Source: a bacterium
GTDB lineage: Bacteria > Spirochaetota > Spirochaetia > Treponematales > Rectinemataceae
DNA: 6,107 nt
Direction of reading: 5' to 3'
Assembly (NCBI GenBank): GCA_021813065.1
Contig: JAKALZ010000128.1
Span: 1-6,107 of the forward strand
Made by a program: the position numbers and the translations under genes. The notes under the pieces are model-generated. The model saw only the letters and a list, made by a program, of their open reading frames with translations, ran no database searches and was not told the origin of the DNA. Below, piece by piece: positions 5,420 to 6,107 of this stretch. How positions within the stretch are numbered: the first letter of the stretch is position 1; each line of letters starts with the position of its first letter.

Positions 5420-6107
5420 ATGCGCTCAATCAATAGACTTACGATGACGGACCAAGCAGTCCAGCAGATAAAAAGCGACATACTCTCTGGGAAATACCAG
5501 GTGGGCGATCGCCTGCAGACTGAAAAAGATCTCTGCGAACAGTTGGGAATCGGAAGATCGACAGTCCGTGAGGCGCTCAGAATGCTCAAGGCGCTTGGAT
5601 TTATTGAAATTAAGCAGGGTAAGGGCGCGTTCCTCATTAAGGTATCGGAAGACAGCGATGAAAAAATCAGAGATTGGTTCAGCAAGAAAAAGATTGAGCT
5701 TATCGATTTCATACAGGTGCGAATGAGCCTCGAACCTCTCGCGGTTCGCCTCGTTATAGAACGAGGCGATGAAGCGCAAATCGAGAACATGGCGAAGATC
5801 CTTGAGCTTTTCGAGAACGCGACGGATAGCGGGAACGCGCTTGACCTCGCGTTACTCGATGAGGCCTTTCACACCGCGATTGCGGAAGCTTCAGGCAATA
5901 ACCTCTTGGTGATGTTGAATCAGAAGATCGCCGAATCGTTCAGAGAGTACCGAGTGCGATCATTCTCGGTGAAAAAAAATATAAAAAATGCTCTTGAACC
6001 CCATCGCAATATCATGCGCGCGATAATGGCGAGAAAAGCCGATGAGGGCGGACAGGCTGTGCGGGATCGTTTGTATCTCGCTCGGATCGAGAGTAACCGT
6101 GCTTGTG
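5420..6107 (+). CDS. GntR-family transcriptional regulator, FadR/FCD subfamily, 3'-truncated
   Basis: The 229 visible residues run without a stop to the right edge; FCD regulators are usually 220-250 aa, so little is missing. The N-terminal winged helix-turn-helix spans about 8-74: a first helix with AVQQIKSDILSGKYQVGDRL (13-32), the recognition region LGIGRSTVREALRMLKALG (42-60), and the wing FIEIKQGKGAFL (61-72). The C-terminal all-helical FCD ligand domain spans about 93-229. Of the four usual metal ligands, Asp147 and His151 (DEAFH) and His195 (PHRNI) are present. The fourth, normally His in an AMR-x-HL-like motif, appears to be Arg217 (codon CGT, 6068-6070). FCD proteins bind as dimers and are often released from DNA by organic acids or sugar acids. 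Its place 28 bp after the lyase gene suggests it controls this operon and is transcribed with it. NanR is a member of this family, but calling this NanR would be a guess. Confidence 0.92.
   Translation, partial: MRSINRLTMTDQAVQQIKSDILSGKYQVGDRLQTEKDLCEQLGIGRSTVREALRMLKALGFIEIKQGKGAFLIKVSEDSDEKIRDWFSKKKIELIDFIQVRMSLEPLAVRLVIERGDEAQIENMAKILELFENATDSGNALDLALLDEAFHTAIAEASGNNLLVMLNQKIAESFREYRVRSFSVKKNIKNALEPHRNIMRAIMARKADEGGQAVRDRLYLARIESNRAC
5504..5513. repeat. GGCGATCGCC palindrome inside the regulator gene
   Basis: A 10-bp perfect palindrome identical to the centre of the one at 5348-5359, with starts 155 bp apart (5349 and 5504). Here it is read in another frame (Gly-Asp-Arg), so amino-acid constraint alone does not explain both copies. 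The pair flanks the regulator start codon. Confidence 0.45.

Noticed and set aside
5329..5790. Minus-strand open frames (5329-5790 and 5426-5779) opposite the regulator start
   Set aside because: The plus strand here encodes a textbook GntR winged helix, and the minus frames are motif-free shadows.

Overview
The window is a tightly packed, single-direction (+ strand) gene block of seven genes. It reads as a catabolic operon for a carboxylated, probably 2-keto-acid or sugar-acid-like, substrate. The first gene is cut by the left edge and the last by the right edge. The organism is a bacterium of middling G+C. The solute-binding protein has a cleavable signal peptide without a lipobox cysteine, which points to a diderm (Gram-negative-type) envelope with a periplasm. 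The phylum cannot be decided from this sequence alone.

Layout: (1) the C-terminal two thirds of a dihydrodipicolinate synthase/N-acetylneuraminate lyase (DHDPS/NAL) superfamily aldolase, 2-598; (2-4) a complete tripartite tricarboxylate transporter (TTT), with periplasmic binding protein tctC 624-1580, small membrane subunit tctB 1673-2131 and large membrane subunit tctA 2142-3653; (5) a short-chain dehydrogenase/reductase (SDR), 3650-4495; (6) a complete second DHDPS/NAL-superfamily enzyme with the specific residue signature of N-acetylneuraminate (sialic acid) lyase, 4489-5391; (7) a GntR/FadR-type (FCD) transcriptional regulator, 5420 to the right edge. Junctions are 25 bp, 92 bp, 10 bp, -4 bp, -7 bp and 28 bp, so genes 3 to 6 are likely translationally coupled. 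The one large gap, after tctC, holds a 13-bp stem-loop, a plausible device for making more binding protein than membrane subunits.

Working model (inference): TctC captures a carboxylate in the periplasm, TctA/TctB move it across the inner membrane, the SDR oxidises or reduces the substrate or a product, and one or both lyases cleave a 2-keto acid to pyruvate plus an aldehyde. The FCD regulator senses the substrate or an intermediate. The NAL-type lyase makes sialic acid or a related nonulosonate/keto-deoxy acid a candidate substrate. That would be notable because the bacterial sialic acid importers I know of belong to the TRAP, MFS, SSS and ABC families. No nanE, nanK, nagA or nagB is visible, so sialic acid is only a hypothesis. 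No RNA genes, CRISPR, IS elements or other mobile DNA were seen.
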